From contig OZ025275.1 of NCBI GenBank assembly GCA_964019165.1, forward strand, positions 15,203,883-15,267,882: DNA of 64,000 nt. The letters are read 5' to 3'. Positions 28,944 to 41,589 of this stretch are shown one piece after another. Below the pieces are notes generated by a model that searched no databases, was not told the origin of the DNA, and was given only the letters and a program-made list of their open reading frames with translations. The position numbers and the translations under genes were made by a program. Within the stretch, counting starts at the first letter, position 1. Each line of letters begins with the position of its first letter. This stretch comes from Mastigias papua. Taxonomy: Eukaryota > Cnidaria > Scyphozoa > Rhizostomeae > Mastigiidae.

Positions 28944-31900
28944 GGTCATGTTTCGCTCATGTTTGGCCAAAATACCAAGGCTATAGCCTTGGTGTTTGGC
29001 CACAATTGGCTTAGTTCCATCACTTTTCAATCTGCAATCAAAGTCAATCAAGTTCAATTTCGGTCATTCTTCGCTCATGTGTGGCCAAACTACCAAGGCT
29101 ATAGCCTTACTTTTTGGCCAATATTGGCTCATTTTCATCACTTTTCAATCTGCAATCAAACTCAATCAATTTCAATTTCGGTCATTTTTCGCTCATGTTT
29201 GGCCAAAATACCAAGGCTATAGCCTTGGTGTTTGGCCACAATTGGCTTATTTCCATCACTTTTCAATCTGCAATCAAAGTCAATCAAGTTCAATTTCGGT
29301 CATTCTTCGCTCATGTGTGGCCAAACTACCAAGGCTATAGCCTTACTTTTTGGCCAATATTGGCTCATTTTCATCACTTTTCAATCTGCAATCAAAATCA
29401 ACCAATTTCAATTTCGGTCATTTTTTGCTCATTTTTGGCCAAAATACCAAGGCTATAGCCTTACTTTTTGGCCAAAATTGGCTCATTTTCATCACTTTTC
29501 CATCTGCAATCAAACTCAATCAATTTCAATTTCGGTCATTTTTCGCTCATTTTTGGCCAAAATACCAAGGCTATAACCTTACTTTTTGGCCAAAATTGGA
29601 TCATTTTCATCACTTTTCAATCTGCAATCAAAATCAATCAATTTCAATTTCGGTCATTGTTTGCTCATTTTTGGCCAAAATACCACGGCTATAGCCTTAC
29701 TTTTTGGCCAAAATTGGCTCATTTTCATCACTTTTCAATCTGCAATCAAAGTCAATCAATTTCAATTTCGGACATTTTTTGCTCATGTTTGGCCAAACTA
29801 CCAAGGCTATAGCCTTACCTTTTGGCCAAAATTGGCTCATTTTCATCACTTTTCAATCTGCAATCAAACTCAATCAATTTCAATTTCGGTCATGTTTCGC
29901 TCATGTTTGGCCAAAATACCAAGGCTATAGCCTTGGTGTTTGGCCACAATTGGCTTAGTTCCATCACTTTTCAATCTGCAATCAAAGTCAATCAAGTTCA
30001 ATTTCGGTCATTCTTCGCTCATGTGTGGCCAAACTACCAAGGCTATAGCCTTACTTTTTGGCCAATATTGGCTCATTTTCATCACTTTTCAATCTGCAAT
30101 CAAACTCAATCAATTTCAATTTCGGTCATTTTTCGCTCATGTTTGGCCAAAATACCAAGGCTATAGCCTTGGTGTTTGGCCACAATTGGCTTATTTCCAT
30201 CACTTTTCAATCTGCAATCAAAGTCAATCAAGTTCAATTTCGGTCATTCTTCGCTCATGTGTGGCCAAACTACCAAGGCTATAGCCTTACTTTTTGGCCA
30301 ATATTGGCTCATTTTCATCACTTTTCAATCTGCAATCAAAATCAACCAATTTCAATTTCGGTCATGTTTTGCTCATTTTTGGCCAAAATACCAAGGCTAT
30401 AGCCTTACTTTTTGGCCAAAATTGGCTCATTTTCATCACTTTTCCATCTGCAATCAAACTCAATCAATTTCAATTTCGGTCATTTTTCGCTCATTTTTGG
30501 CCAAAATACCAAGGCTATAACCTTACTTTTTGGCCAAAATTGGATCATTTTCATCACTTTTCAATCTGCAATCAAAATCAATCAATTTCAATTTCGGTCA
30601 TTGTTTGCTCATTTTTGGCCAAAATACCAAGGCTATAGCCTTACTTTTTGGCCAAAATTGGCTCATTTTCATCACTTTTCAATCTGTAATCAAACTCAAT
30701 CAATTTCAATTTCGGTCATTTTTCGCTCATTTTTGGCCAAAATACCAAGGCTATAGCCTTGGTGTTTGGCCACAATTGGCTTATTTCCATCACTTTTCAA
30801 TCTGCTATCAAATTCAATCAATTTCAGTTTTGGTCAGTTTTTGCTCATTATTGGCCAAAATACCAAGGCTATAGCCTTACTTTTTGGCCAAAATTGGCTC
30901 ATTTTCATCACTTTTCAATCTGCAATCAAAGTCAATCAATTTCACTTTCGGTCATTTTTCGCTTAATATTTGGCCAAACTACCAAGGCTATAGCCTTACT
31001 TTTTGGCCAATATTGGCTCATTTTCATCACTTTTCAATCTGCAATCACAATCAATCAATTTCAATTTCGGTCATTTGTCGCTCATTTTTGGCCAACATAC
31101 CAAGGCTATAGCCTTACCTTTTGGCCAAAATTGGCTCATTTTCATCACTTTTCAATCTGCAATCAAAATCAATCAATTTCACTTTCGGTCATTTTTCGCT
31201 TAATTTTCGGCCAAACTACCAATGCTATAGCCTTACTGTTTGGCCAAAATTGGCTCATTTTCATCACTTTTCACTCTGCAATCAAATTCAATCAATGTCA
31301 GTATCGGTCATTTTTCGCTCATTTATGGCCAAAATACCAAGGCTATAGCCTTACTTTCTGGCCAAAATTGGCTCATTTTCATCACTTTTCAATCTGCAAT
31401 CAAAATCAATCAATTTCAGTGTCGGTCAGTTGTCGCTCATTTCTGGCCAAAATACCAAGGCTATAGCCTTACTTTTTGGCCAAAATTGGCTCATTTTCAT
31501 CACTTTTCAATCTACAATCAAACTCAATCAATTTCAGTTTCGGTCAGTTGTCGCTCAATGTTGGCCAAAATACCAAGGCTATAGCCTTACTTTTTGGCCA
31601 ACATTGGCTCATTTTCATCACTTGTCAATCTGCAATCAAACTCAATCAATTTCAATTTCGGTCATTGTTTGCTCATTTTTGGCCAAAATACCAAGGCTAT
31701 AACCTTACTGTTTTACCAAAATTGGCTCATTTTCATCACTTTTCAATCTGCAATCAAAATCAATCAATTTCAATTTCGGTCATTTGTCGCTCATTTTTGG
31801 CCAAAATACCAAGGCTATAGCCTTACCTTTTGGCCACAATTTGCTCATTTTCATCACTTTTCAAACTGTAATCAACATCAATCAATTTCACGTTCAGTCA

Positions 31901-34004
31901 TTTGTCGTTGATTTTTGGCCAAAATACCAAGGCTATAGCCTTACCTTTTGGCCAAAATTTGCTCATTTTCATCACTTTTCAAACTGTAATCAACATCAAT
32001 CAATTTCACTTTCAGTCATTTGTCGTTGATTTTTGGCCAAAATACGAAGGCTATAGCCTTACTTCTTTGCCAAAATTGGCACATTTTCATCACTTTTCAA
32101 GCTCCAATCACAATCAATCAATTTCAATTTCGGTCATGTTTCGCTCATTTTTGGCCAAGATAACAAGGCTATAGTCTTACTTTTTGGCCACAATTGGCTC
32201 ATTTCCATCACTTTTCAATCTGCAATCAAAGTCAATCAATGTCAATTTTGGTCATTTTTCGCTTAATTTTTGGCCAAAATACCAAGGCTATAACTTTACT
32301 TTTTGGCCAAAATTGGATCATTTTCATCACTTTTCAATCTGCAATCAAAATCAATCAATTTCAATTTCGGTCATTTTTTCCTCATTTTTGGCCAAAATAC
32401 CAAGGCTATAGCCTTACTTTTTGGCCAAAATTGGCTCATTTTCATCACTTTTCAATCTGCAATCAAAATCAATCAATTTCAATTTCGGTCATGTTTCGCT
32501 CATGTTTGGCCAAAATACCAAGGCTATAGCCTTGGTGTTTGGCCACAATTGGCTTAGTTCCATCACTTTTCAATCTGCAATCAAAGTCAATCAAGTTCAA
32601 TTTCGGTCATTCTTCGCTCATGTGTGGCCAAACTACCAAGGCTATAGCCTTACTTTTTGGCCAATATTGGCTCATTTTCATCACTTTTCAATCTGCAATC
32701 AAACTCAATCAATTTCAATTTCGGTCATTTTTCGCTCATGTTTGGCCAAAATACCAAGGCTATAGCCTTGGTGTTTGGCCACAATTGGCTTATTTCCATC
32801 ACTTTTCAATCTGCAATCAAAGTCAATCAAGTTCAATTTCGGTCATTCTTCGCTCATGTGTGGCCAAACTACCAAGGCTATAGCCTTACTTTTTGGCCAA
32901 TATTGGCTCATTTTCATCACTTTTCAATCTGCAATCAAAATCAACCAATTTCAATTTCGGTCATTTTTTGCTCATTTTTGGCCAAAATACCAAGGCTATA
33001 GCCTTACTTTTTGGCCAAAATTGGCTCATTTTCATCACTTTTCCATCTGCAATCAAACTCAATCAATTTCAATTTCGGTCATTTTTCGCCCATTTTTGGC
33101 CAAAATACCAAGGCTATAACCTTACTTTTTGGCCAAAATTGGATCATTTTCATCACTTTTCAATCTGCAATCAAAATCAATCAATTTCAATTTCGGTCAT
33201 TGTTTGCTCATTTTTGGCCAAAATACCAAGGCTATAGCCTTACTTTTTGGCCAAAATTGGCTCATTTTCATCACTTTTCAATCTGTAATCAAACTCAATC
33301 AATTTCAATTTCGGTCATTTTTCGCTCATTTTTGGCCAAAATACCAAGGCTATAGCCTTGGTGTTTGGCCACAATTGGCTTATTTCCATCACTTTTCAAT
33401 CTGCTATCAAATTCAATCAATTTCAGTTTTGGTCAGTTTTTGCTCATTATTGGCCAAAATACCAAGGCTATAGCCTTACCTTTTGGCCAAAATTGGCTCA
33501 TTTTCATCACTTTTCAATCTGCAATCAAAGTCAATCAATTTCACTTTCGGTCATTTTTCGCTTAATATTTGGCCAAACTACCAAGGCTATAGCCTTACTT
33601 TTTGGCCAATATTGGCTCATTTTCATCACTTTTCAATCTGCAATCACAATCAATCAATTTCAATTTCGGTCATTTGTCGCTCATTTTTGGCCAACATACC
33701 AAGGCTATAGCCTTACCTTTTGGCCAAAATTGGCTCATTTTCATCACTTTTCAATCTGCAATCAAAATCAATCAATTTCACTTTCGGTCATTTTTCGCTT
33801 AATTTTCGGCCAAACTACCAATGCTATAGCCTTACTGTTTGGCCAAAATTGGCTCATTTTCATCACTTTTCACTCTGCAATCAAATTCAATCAATGTCAG
33901 TATCGGTCATTTTTCGCTCATTTATGGCCAAAATACCAAGGCTATAGCCTTACTTTCTGGCCAAAATTGGCTCATTTTCATCACTTTTCAATCTGCAATC
34001 AAAA
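28944..34004 (+). repeat. nested 944- and 2599-bp duplications
   Basis: Variant order at about 28944-29686 recurs at 29888-30630 (944 bp, eight monomers), and 29870-31405 recurs at 32469-34004 (2599 bp, about 22 monomers). The diagnostic marker is the CCTTGGTGTTTGGCC monomer followed by the TCATGTGTGGCC monomer. The block touches the N gap, so collapse or misjoin in the assembly cannot be excluded. Confidence 0.7.
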
Positions 34005-35599
34005 TCAACCAATTTCAATTTCGGTCATTTTTTGCTCATTTTTGGCCAAAATACCAAGGCTATAGCCTTACCTTTTGGCCAAAATTGGCTCATTTTCATC
34101 ACTTTTCAATCTGCAATCAAAGTCAATCAATTTCACTTTCGGTCATTTTTCGCTTAATATTTGGCCAAACTACCAAGGCTATAGCCTTACTTTTTGGCCA
34201 ATATTGGCTCATTTTCATCACTTTTCAATCTGCAATCACAATCAATCAATTTCAATTTCGGTCATTTTTCGCTCATTTTTGGCCAACATACCAAGGCTAT
34301 AGCCTTACTTTCTGGCCAAAATTGGCTCATTTTCATCACTTTTCAATCTGCAATCAAAATCAATCAATTTCAGTGTCGGTCAGTTTTCGCTCATTTCTGG
34401 CCAAAATACCAAGGCTATAGCCTTACTTTTTGGCCAAAATTGGCTCATTTTCATCACTTTTCAATCTACAATCAAACTCAATCAATTTCAGTTTCGGTCA
34501 GTTGTCGCTCAATGTTGGCCAAAATACCAAGGCTATAGCCTTACTTTTTGGCCAACATTGGCTCATTTTCATCACTTGTCAATCTGCAATCAAACTCAAT
34601 CAATTTCAATTTCGGTCATTGTTTGCTCATTTTTGGCCAAAATACCAAGGCTATAACCTTACTGTTTTACCAAAATTGGCTCATTTTCATCACTTTTCAA
34701 TCTGCAATCAAAATCAATCAATTTCAATTTCGGTCATTTGTCGCTCATTTTTGGCCAAAATACCAAGGCTATAGCCTTACCTTTTGGCCACAATGCGCTC
34801 ATTTTCATCACTTTTCAATCTGCAATCAAAATCAATCAATTTCAGTGTCGGTCAGTTTTCGCTCATTTCTGGCCAAAATACCAAGGCTATAGCCTTACTT
34901 CTTTGCCAAAATTGGCACATTTTCATCACTTTTCAAGCTGCAATCACAATCAATCAATTTCAATTTCGGTCATGTTTCGCTCATTTTTAGCCAAGATACC
35001 AAGGCTATAGTCTTTCTTTTTGGCCACAATTGGCTCATTTCCATCACTTTTCAATCTGCAATCAAAGTCAATCAATGTCAATTTTGGTCATTTTTCGCTT
35101 AATTTTTGGCCAAAATACCAAGGCTATAACTTTACTTTTTGGCGAAAATTGGATCATTTTCATCACTTTTCAATCTGCAATCAAAATCAATCAATTTCAA
35201 TTTCGGTCATTTTTTCCTCATTTTTGGCCAAAATACCAAGGCTATAGCCTTACTTTTTGGCCAAAATTGGCTCATTTTCATCACTTTTCAATCTGCAATC
35301 AAACTCAATCAATTTCAATTTCGGTCATTTTTCGCTCATGTTTGGCCAAAATACCAAGGCTATAGCCTTGGTGTGTGGCCACAATTGGCTTATTTCCATC
35401 ACTTTTCAATCTGCAATCAAAGTCAATCAAGTTCAATTTCGGTCATTCTTCGCTCATGTGTGGCCAAACTACCAAGGCTATAGCCTTACTTTTTGGCCAA
35501 TATTGGCTCATTTTCATCACTTTTCAATCTGCAATCAAAATCAATCAATTTCAATTTCGGTCATTTTTTGCTCATTTTTGGCCAAAATACCAAGGCTAT

Positions 35600-37490
35600 A
35601 GCCTTACTTTTTGGCCAAAATTGGCTCATTTTCATCACTTTTCCATCTGCAATCAAACTCAATCAATTTCAATTTCGGTCATTTTTCGCTCATTTTTGGC
35701 CAAAATACCAAGGCTATAGCCTTGGTGTTTGGCCACAATTGGCTTATTTCCATCACTTTTCAATCTGCTATCAAATTCAATCAATTTCAGTTTTGGTCAG
35801 TTTTTGCTCATTATTGGCCAAAATACCAAGGCTATAGCCTTACCTTTTGGCCAAAATTGGCTCATTTTCATCACTTTTCAATCTGCAATCAAAGTCAATC
35901 AATTTCACTTTCGGTCATTTTTCGCTTAATATTTGGCCAAACTACCAAGGCTATAGCCTTACTTTTTGGCCAATATTGGCTCATTTTCATCACTTTTCAA
36001 TCTGCAATCACAATCAATCAATTTCAATTTCGGTCATTTTTCGCTCATTTTTGGCCAACATACCAAGGCTATAGCCTTACTTTCTGGCCAAAATTGGCTC
36101 ATTTTCATCACTTTTCAATCTGCAATCAAAATCAATCAATTTCAGTGTCGGTCAGTTTTCGCTCATTTCTGGCCAAAATACCAAGGCTATAGCCTTACTT
36201 TTTGGCCAAAATTGGCTCATTTTCATCACTTTTCAATCTACAATCAAACTCAATCAATTTCAGTTTCGGTCAGTTGTCGCTCAATGTTGGCCAAAATACC
36301 AAGGCTATAGCCTTACTTTTTGGCCAACATTGGCTCATTTTCATCACTTGTCAATCTGCAATCAAACTCAATCAATTTCAATTTCGGTCATTGTTTGCTC
36401 ATTTTTGGCCAAAATACCAAGGCTATAACCTTACTGTTTTACCAACATTGGCTCATTTTCATCACTTTTCAATCTGCAATCAAAATCAATCAATTTCAAT
36501 TTCGGTCATTTGTCGCTCATTTTTGGCCAAAATACCAAGGCTATAGCCTTACTTTTTGGCCAAAATTGGCTCATTTTCATCACTTTTCCATCTGCAATCA
36601 AACTCAATCAATTTCAATTTCGGTCATTTTTCGCTCATTTTTGGCCAAAATACCAAGGCTATAGCCTTGGTGTTTGGCCACAATTGGCTTATTTCCATCA
36701 CTTTTCAATCTGCTATCAAATTCAATCAATTTCAGTTTTGGTCAGTTTTTGCTCATTATTGGCCAAAATACCAAGGCTATAGCCTTACCTTTTGGCCAAA
36801 ATTGGCTCATTTTCATCACTTTTCAATCTGCAATCAAAGTCAATCAATTTCACTTTCGGTCATTTTTCGCTTAATATTTGGCCAAACTACCAAGGCTATA
36901 GCCTTACTTTTTGGCCAATATTGGCTCATTTTCATCACTTTTCAATCTGCAATCACAATCAATCAATTTCAATTTCGGTCATTTTTCGCTCATTTTTGGC
37001 CAACATACCAAGGCTATAGCCTTACTTTCTGGCCAAAATTGGCTCATTTTCATCACTTTTCAATCTGCAATCAAAATCAATCAATTTCAGTGTCGGTCAG
37101 TTTTCGCTCATTTCTGGCCAAAATACCAAGGCTATAGCCTTACTTTTTGGCCAAAATTGGCTCATTTTCATCACTTTTCAATCTACAATCAAACTCAATC
37201 AATTTCAGTTTCGGTCAGTTGTCGCTCAATGTTGGCCAAAATACCAAGGCTATAGCCTTACTTTTTGGCCAACATTGGCTCATTTTCATCACTTGTCAAT
37301 CTGCAATCAAACTCAATCAATTTCAATTTCGGTCATTGTTTGCTCATTTTTGGCCAAAATACCAAGGCTATAACCTTACTGTTTTACCAACATTGGCTCA
37401 TTTTCATCACTTTTCAATCTGCAATCAAAATCAATCAATTTCAATTTCGGTCATTTGTCGCTCATTTTTGGCCAAAATACCAAGGCTATA
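35600..37490 (+). repeat. 945-bp tandem duplication (8 monomers)
   Basis: Two copies (about 35600-36545 and 36546-37490) have the same monomer order, including TTTTCCATCTGC, TCTGCTATCAAATTC and TCAATCTACAATC variants. They appear identical over most of their length. Confidence 0.75.
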
Positions 37491-40400
37491 GCCTTACCTT
37501 TTGGCCACAATTTGCTCATTTTCATCACTTTTCAAACTGTAATCAACATCAATCAATTTCACGTTCAGTCATTTGTCGTTGATTTTTGGCCAAAATACGA
37601 AGGCTATAGCCTTACTTCTTTGCCAAAATTGGCACATTTTCATCACTTTTCAAGCTGCAATCACAATCAATCAATTTCAATTTCGGTCATGTTTCGCTCA
37701 TTTTTAGCCAAGATACCAAGGCTATAGTCTTTCTTTTTGGCCACAATTGGCTCATTTCCATCACTTTTCAATCTGCAATCAAAGTCAATCAATTTCAATT
37801 TTGGTCATTTTTCGCTTAATTTTTGGCCAAAATACCAAGGCTATAACTTTACTTTTTGGCCAAAATTGGATCATTTTCATCACTTTTCAATCTGCAATCA
37901 AAATCAATCAATTTCAATTTCGGTCATTTTTTCCTCATTTTTGGCCAAAATACCAAGGCTATAGCCTTACTTTTTGGCCAAAATTGGCTCATTTTCATCA
38001 CTTTTCAATCTGCAATCAAACTCAATCAATTTCAATTTCGGTCATTTTTCGCTCATGTTTGGCCAAAATACCAAGGCTATAGCCTTGGTGTGTGGCCACA
38101 ATTGGCTTATTTCCATCACTTTTCAATCTGCAATCAAAGTCAATCAAGTTCAATTTCGGTCATTCTTCGCTCATGTGTGGCCAAACTACCAAGGCTATAG
38201 CCTTACTTTTTGGCCAATATTGGCTCATTTTCATCACTTTTCAATCTGCAATCAAAATCAATCAATTTCAATTTCGGTCATTTGTCGCTCATTTTTGGCC
38301 AAAATACCAAGGCTATAGCCTTACCTTTTGGCCACAATTTGCTCATTTTCATCACTTTTCAAACTGTAATCAACATCAATCAATTTCACGTTCAGTCATT
38401 TGTCGTTGATTTTTGGCCAAAATACGAAGGCTATAGCCTTACTTCTTTGCCAAAATTGGCACATTTTCATCACTTTTCAAGCTGCAATCACAATCAATCA
38501 ATTTCAATTTCGGTCATGTTTCGCTCATTTTTAGCCAAGATACCAAGGCTATAGTCTTTATTTTTGGCCACAATTGGCTCATTTCCATCACTTTTCAATC
38601 TGCAATCAAAGTCAATCAATGTCAATTTTGGTCATTTTTCGCTTAATTTTTGGCAAAAATACCAAGGCTATAACTTTACTTTTTGGCCAAAATTGGATCA
38701 TTTTCATCACTTTTCAATCTGCAATCAAAATCAATCAATTTCAATTTCGGTCATTTTTTCCTCATTTTTGGCCAAAATACCAAGGCTATAGCCTTACTTT
38801 TTGGCCAAAATTGGCTCATTTTCATCACTTTTCAATCTGCAATCAAACTCAATCAATTTCAATTTCGGTCATTTTTCGCTCATGTTTGGCCAAAATACCA
38901 AGGCTATAGCCTTACTTTTTGGCCAATATTGGCTCATTTTCATCACTTTTCAATCTGCAATCAAAATCAATCAATTTCAATTTCGGTCATTTTTTGCTCA
39001 TTTTTGGCCAAAATACCAAGGCTATAGCCTTACTTTTTGGCCAAAATTGGCTCATTTTCATCACTTTTCCATCTGCAATCAAACTCAATCAATTTCAATT
39101 TCGGTCATTTTTCGCTCATTTTTGGCCAAAATACCAAGGCTATAACCTTACTTTTTGGCCAAAATTGGCTCATTTTCATCACTTTTCAATCTGCAATCAA
39201 AATCAATCAATTTCAGTTTCGGTCATTTTTCGCTCATTTTTGGCCAAACTACCAAGGCTATAGCCTTACTTTTTGGCCAAAATTGGCTCATGTTCATCAC
39301 TTTTCAATCTGCAATCAAAGTCAATCAAGTTCAATTTCGGTCAGTTTTCGCTCATGTGTGGCCAAACTACCAAGGCTATAGCCTTACTTTCTGGCCAATA
39401 TTGGCTCATTTTCATCACTTTTCAATCTGCAATCAAAATCAATCAATTTCAATTTCGGTCATTTTTTGCTCATTTTTGGCCAAAATACCAAGGCTATAGC
39501 CTTACTTTTTGGCCAAAATTGGCTCATTTTCATCACTTTTCAATCTGCAATCAAACTCAATCAATTTCAATTTCGGTCATTTTTCGCTCATTTTTGGCCA
39601 AACTACCAAGGCTATAACCTTACTTTTTGGCCAAAATTGGCTCATTTTCATCACTTTTCAATCTGCAATCAAAATCAATCAATTTCACTTTCGGTCATTT
39701 TTCGCTCATTTTTGGCCAAAATACCAAGGCTATAGCCTTACTTTTTGGCCAAAATTGGCTCATTTTCATCACTTTTCAATCTGCAATCAAACTCAATCAA
39801 TATCTGTTTCGGTCATTTGCCGCTCATTTTTGGCCAAAATACCAAGGCTATAGCCTTACTTTTTGGCCACAATTGGCTCATGTCCATCACTTTTCAATCT
39901 GCAATCAAACTCAATCAATTTCAATTTTGGTCATTTTTCGCTTAATTTTCGGCCAAAAGACCAAGGCTATAACCTTACGTTTTGGCCAAATTTGGCTCAT
40001 TTTCATCACTTTTCAATCTGCAATCAAACTCAATCAATTTCATTTTCGGTCAGTTTTCGCTCATTTTTGGCCAAAATACCAAGGCTATAGCCTTACTTTT
40101 TGGCCACAATTGGCTCATGTCCATCACTTTTCAATCTGCAATCAAACTCAATCAATTTCAATTTTGGTCAGTTTTCGCTTAATTTTCGGCCAAAAGACCA
40201 CGGCTATAACTTTACTTTTTGGCCAAAATTGGCTCATTTTCATCACTTTTCAATCTGCAATCAAAATCAATCAATGTCAATTCGGTCATTTGTCGCTCAT
40301 TTTTGGCCAAAATACCAAGGCTATAGCCTTACTTTTAGGCCAAAATTGGCTCATTTTCATCACTTTTCAATCTGCAATAAAACTCAATCAATTTCATTTT

Positions 40401-41372
40401 TGGTCAGTTTTCGCTCATTTTTGGCCAAAATACCAAGGCTTTAACCTTACATTTTGGCCAAAATTGGCTCATTTTCATCACTTTTCAATCTGCAATCAAA
40501 ATCAATCAATTTCAATTTCGGTCATTGTTTGCTCATTTTTGGCCAAAATACCAAGGCTATAGCCTTACTTTTTGGCCAAAATTGGCTCATTTTCATCACT
40601 TTTCAATCTGCAATCAAAATCAATCAATTTCAGTTTCGGTCATTATCCGCTCATTTTTGGCCAAAATACCAAGGCTATAGCCTTACTTTTTGGCCAAAAT
40701 TGGCTCATTTTCATCACTTTTCAATCTGCAATCAAAATCAATCAATTTCAGTTTCGGTCAGTTTTCGCTCATGTGTGGCCAAAATACCACGGCTATAGCC
40801 TTACTTTTTGGCGAAAGTTGGCTCAGTTTCATCACTTTTCAATCTGCAATCAAAGTAAATCAATTTCAATTTCGGTCATTGTTTGCTCATTTTTGGCCAA
40901 AATACCAAGGCTATAGCCTTACGTTTTGGCGAAACTTGGCTCATTTTCATCACTTTTCAATCTGCAATCACAATCAATCAATTTCAATTTCGGTCATTTT
41001 TCGCTCATTTTTGGCCAAACTACCACGGCTATAGCCGTACTTTTTGGCCAGAATTGGCTCATTGTCATCACTTTTCAATCTGCAATCAAAATCAATCAAT
41101 TTCAGTTTCGGTCATTTGTCGCTCATATTTGGCCAAAATACCAAGGCTATAGCCTTACTGTTTGGCCAAAATTGGCTCATTTTCATCACTTTTCAATCTG
41201 CAATCAAAATCAATCAATTTCAATGTCGATCATGTGTTGCTCACTTTGGCCAAAATGCCAAGGCTATAGCCTTACTTTTTGGCCAACATTGACTCAGTGT
41301 CATCATGTTTCAATCAAAATCAAAATCGATCAATTTCAATGTCGGTCATATTTTGCTTGTTGTTGGGCAAAA

Positions 41373-41589
41373 GTAAGGCCATACTCTTGGTATGTTGGCC
41401 AAAAATGAGCGAAAAATGACCGAAATTGAAATTGATTGATTTTGATTGCAGATTGAAAAGTGATGAAAATGAGCCAATTTTGGCCAAAGAGTAAGGCTGT
41501 AGCCTTGGAATGGTGGCCAAAGGTGAGCGAGAAATAAGCGAAATTGAATTTTATTGATTGTGATTGCGGATTAAAAAGTGATGCAAAAT
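41373..41589 (-). repeat. inverted satellite monomers at array edge
   Basis: Immediately after the plus-oriented array the same satellite appears reverse-complemented. There is one complete 118-bp monomer (41373-41490), then about 99 bp of a second, more degenerate one (41491-41589), which breaks off inside the TCATTTTCATCAC part. The switch falls at a degenerate copy of the TTTTGGCCAAAA palindrome (about 41362-41372), which can be read in either orientation. Confidence 0.9.

Larger units (their letters stand above)
28944..41372 (+). repeat. 118-bp satellite array, right segment
   Basis: Continuation of the same 118-bp satellite in the same orientation, ending at 41372. This part is enriched in a variant with CCTTGGTGTTTGGCCACAA and GGCTTATTTCC or GGCTTAGTTCC, often next to a variant with TCATGTGTGGCC. 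It also holds several copies of a more divergent monomer with AAACTGTAATCAA and GTCGTTGATTTTTGG. The last monomers (about 41220-41372) are more degenerate, with small deletions and substitutions, as expected at an array edge where homogenisation is weak. Confidence 0.97.

Noticed and set aside
28713..29057. Minus-strand frame spanning the N gap
   Set aside because: Made of unknown residues from the 200-N gap plus reverse satellite.
1..41372. Hundreds of overlapping open frames of 62-311 codons in the satellite
   Set aside because: They start mostly at TTG, overlap in all three plus frames, and follow the 118-bp repeat, whose length is 1 modulo 3. Long cases arise only from one-base length variants. 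There is no sign of coding constraint.
1..41372. CRISPR-like repeat-spacer array
   Set aside because: The whole 118-bp unit repeats with no unique spacers, and the context is eukaryotic.
1..41372. CENP-B box in the satellite
   Set aside because: The TTTCGGTCATTTTTCG part lacks the spaced CGGG of the CENP-B box.
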